Shown: one piece after another, positions 39,291 to 40,032 of the stretch | Layout: every line of letters begins with the position of its first letter | Numbering within the stretch: position 1 is the stretch's first letter | Source: Acidiferrobacteraceae bacterium | Lineage (GTDB): Bacteria; Pseudomonadota; Gammaproteobacteria; Acidiferrobacterales; JAJDNE01 | Assembly (NCBI GenBank): GCA_037388825.1 | Contig: JARRJV010000022.1 | Location: forward strand, 1 to 40,032 | Length of the DNA: 40,032 nt | Direction: 5' to 3' | Notes under the pieces: model-generated | Database searches by the model: none | Told to the model about the DNA's origin: nothing | Seen by the model: the letters and a program-made list of their open reading frames with translations, nothing else | Translations under genes and position numbers: made by a program

Positions 39291-40032
39291 GCCGACTTTC
39301 TCGCCACCGCCTGAAGCCCGCCTTTCAACACGACCGCGTCGTAGCCGCGCTGGCGCATGAGGAAGGCCGCCACCTGGCTCAGGTTGCCGGTGCGGCAACA
39401 GGTTATGTAGCGCACATCTTTGGGCAGCTTGGGCAACTGCTCGCGCAGGGCATCAACCGGGATATTTACACTGCCGCGTAGCGAACCCTGTTTGAACTCC
39501 GCCGGTGATCGCACATCGAGGATGCGGGCCCCACCTTTCACCAGTGCGCTGGCCTCTTCCACGGAAACGAAATTCACCAATGGTTGTTTTAGCAAGCGAT
39601 CGAAGTCGGCGCGGGACAGGCGCATGAGCAAACCGTCCTCCATGGCGACGACGCTGGCATTGCGCGCCTCGCCACTAATCAGGGATTCCTCACCGAAAAC
39701 GTTGCCGGGTTTGAGTTCATTGATCACCTGCGCCTTGCCATCCTTGTCATGGCGCACGACGTTGAAGCGCCCCTCGCGCACAACATAATAGTGCTCACCG
39801 GGTGAGCCCTGGCGAATGATTATGGTCTTCGCCTTCACCGGGAACGGTTCCAGCTTCAGAATGACCGCCGCCACGCGATCGGCGGACAATTTCGAAAACG
39901 CCTCCCAGCCCATGACCTTGGCCAACCACTCGGTATCCGCGGCCATGGCCTTTGCGTTCCCACCCTCGACATGGGTGATCGTCGTCGACACCTCACCCAG
40001 CATCACCGCACGGTCCAGTTCGTAGTTGCCGA
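39287..40032 (-). CDS. cyclic-nucleotide-binding / rhodanese protein, 5' end outside the window
   Basis: The reading frame is open to the end of the window, so the N terminus is missing; an internal ATG at 40006 gives 239 visible residues. The visible part has a cNMP-binding barrel (about residues 35-150 from that Met: EPFPVKAKTIIIRQGSPGEHYYVVREG, then PGNVFGEESLISGEARNASV) and a C-terminal rhodanese domain (ILDVRSPAEFKQGSLRGSVNIPVD, then YITCCRTGNLSQVAAFLM). The rhodanese active loop is CCRTGN, with catalytic Cys likely the second. Upstream residues ELDRAVMLGEVSTTITHVEG suggest a further, N-terminal cNMP domain. It may couple signal sensing to sulfur transfer. Confidence 0.85.
   Translation of the reverse strand, partial: GNYELDRAVMLGEVSTTITHVEGGNAKAMAADTEWLAKVMGWEAFSKLSADRVAAVILKLEPFPVKAKTIIIRQGSPGEHYYVVREGRFNVVRHDKDGKAQVINELKPGNVFGEESLISGEARNASVVAMEDGLLMRLSRADFDRLLKQPLVNFVSVEEASALVKGGARILDVRSPAEFKQGSLRGSVNIPVDALREQLPKLPKDVRYITCCRTGNLSQVAAFLMRQRGYDAVVLKGGLQAVARKSA

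Overview
The window is GC-rich, densely coded chromosomal DNA. By gene content it comes from a gammaproteobacterium, probably from the sulfur-oxidiser or halophile-rich Chromatiales-like groups. This placement is inferred from the NadA, RelA, TcdA, NsrR and DsrC-like proteins and from NhaA, PutP and a potassium-channel set; no rRNA or tRNA gene is present to fix it. I see no insertion sequence, prophage, integrase or CRISPR array. No stretch longer than about 215 bases lacks a gene; the largest gap is 19610-19821.

Layout. 1-3.4 kb: Na+/H+ antiporter NhaA, two small unknown proteins and an MgtC/DUF4010 membrane protein. 3.5-9.6 kb: Ycf45-like R3H ATPase, quinolinate synthase NadA, thioredoxin-TPR chaperone CnoX and a long RelA-type (p)ppGpp enzyme that also keeps a complete HD hydrolase site. 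9.7-12.5 kb: pentose-phosphate operon gnd-zwf-pgl, in which pgl has lost its middle third in frame. 12.5-16 kb: TPR lipoprotein-like/secreted protein, a DUF2244 gene broken by one TAA codon, an iron-type alcohol dehydrogenase and an ABM monooxygenase. 16.1-21.4 kb: a redox-flavoured stretch with an alpha/beta-hydrolase-TlpA fusion, NsrR, a CAPC thioredoxin, an HD-GYP protein, MsrA and a second TlpA-like protein. 21.5-25.5 kb: an unknown protein, a two-RCK potassium channel with an unusual filter, DUF6394, a TMEM175-type channel and a MbcA/ParS/Xre antitoxin-like protein. 25.5-29.8 kb: a DsrC-like sulfur carrier, proline symporter PutP, small unknown proteins, PlsY, a PmtA-like methyltransferase and a HIT hydrolase. 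30-33.4 kb: Sel1 protein, Crp/Fnr regulator, DUF3775, TatD and TcdA. 33.4-40 kb: DUF819 and fourfold-repeat membrane proteins, a Fur-controlled cupredoxin-FTR1 iron system in which the permease is fused to a beta-rich exported domain, adenylate kinase, an alpha/beta hydrolase, and the 3' part of a cNMP-rhodanese gene that runs off the window.

Together the genes suggest a cell managing ion and osmotic balance (NhaA, PutP, K+ channels), iron and redox or nitrosative stress (FTR1, NsrR, thioredoxins, MsrA) and stringent and second-messenger signalling (RelA, HD-GYP, Crp/Fnr). The least ordinary items are the FTR1 fusion with its two Fur-like sites, the fourfold-repeat membrane protein, the alpha/beta-hydrolase-TlpA fusion, the RelA/Rel hybrid signature, the gutted pgl, and an FNR-type box at class II spacing in front of DUF3775. 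All product names come from reading the sequence by eye; no database search was run.
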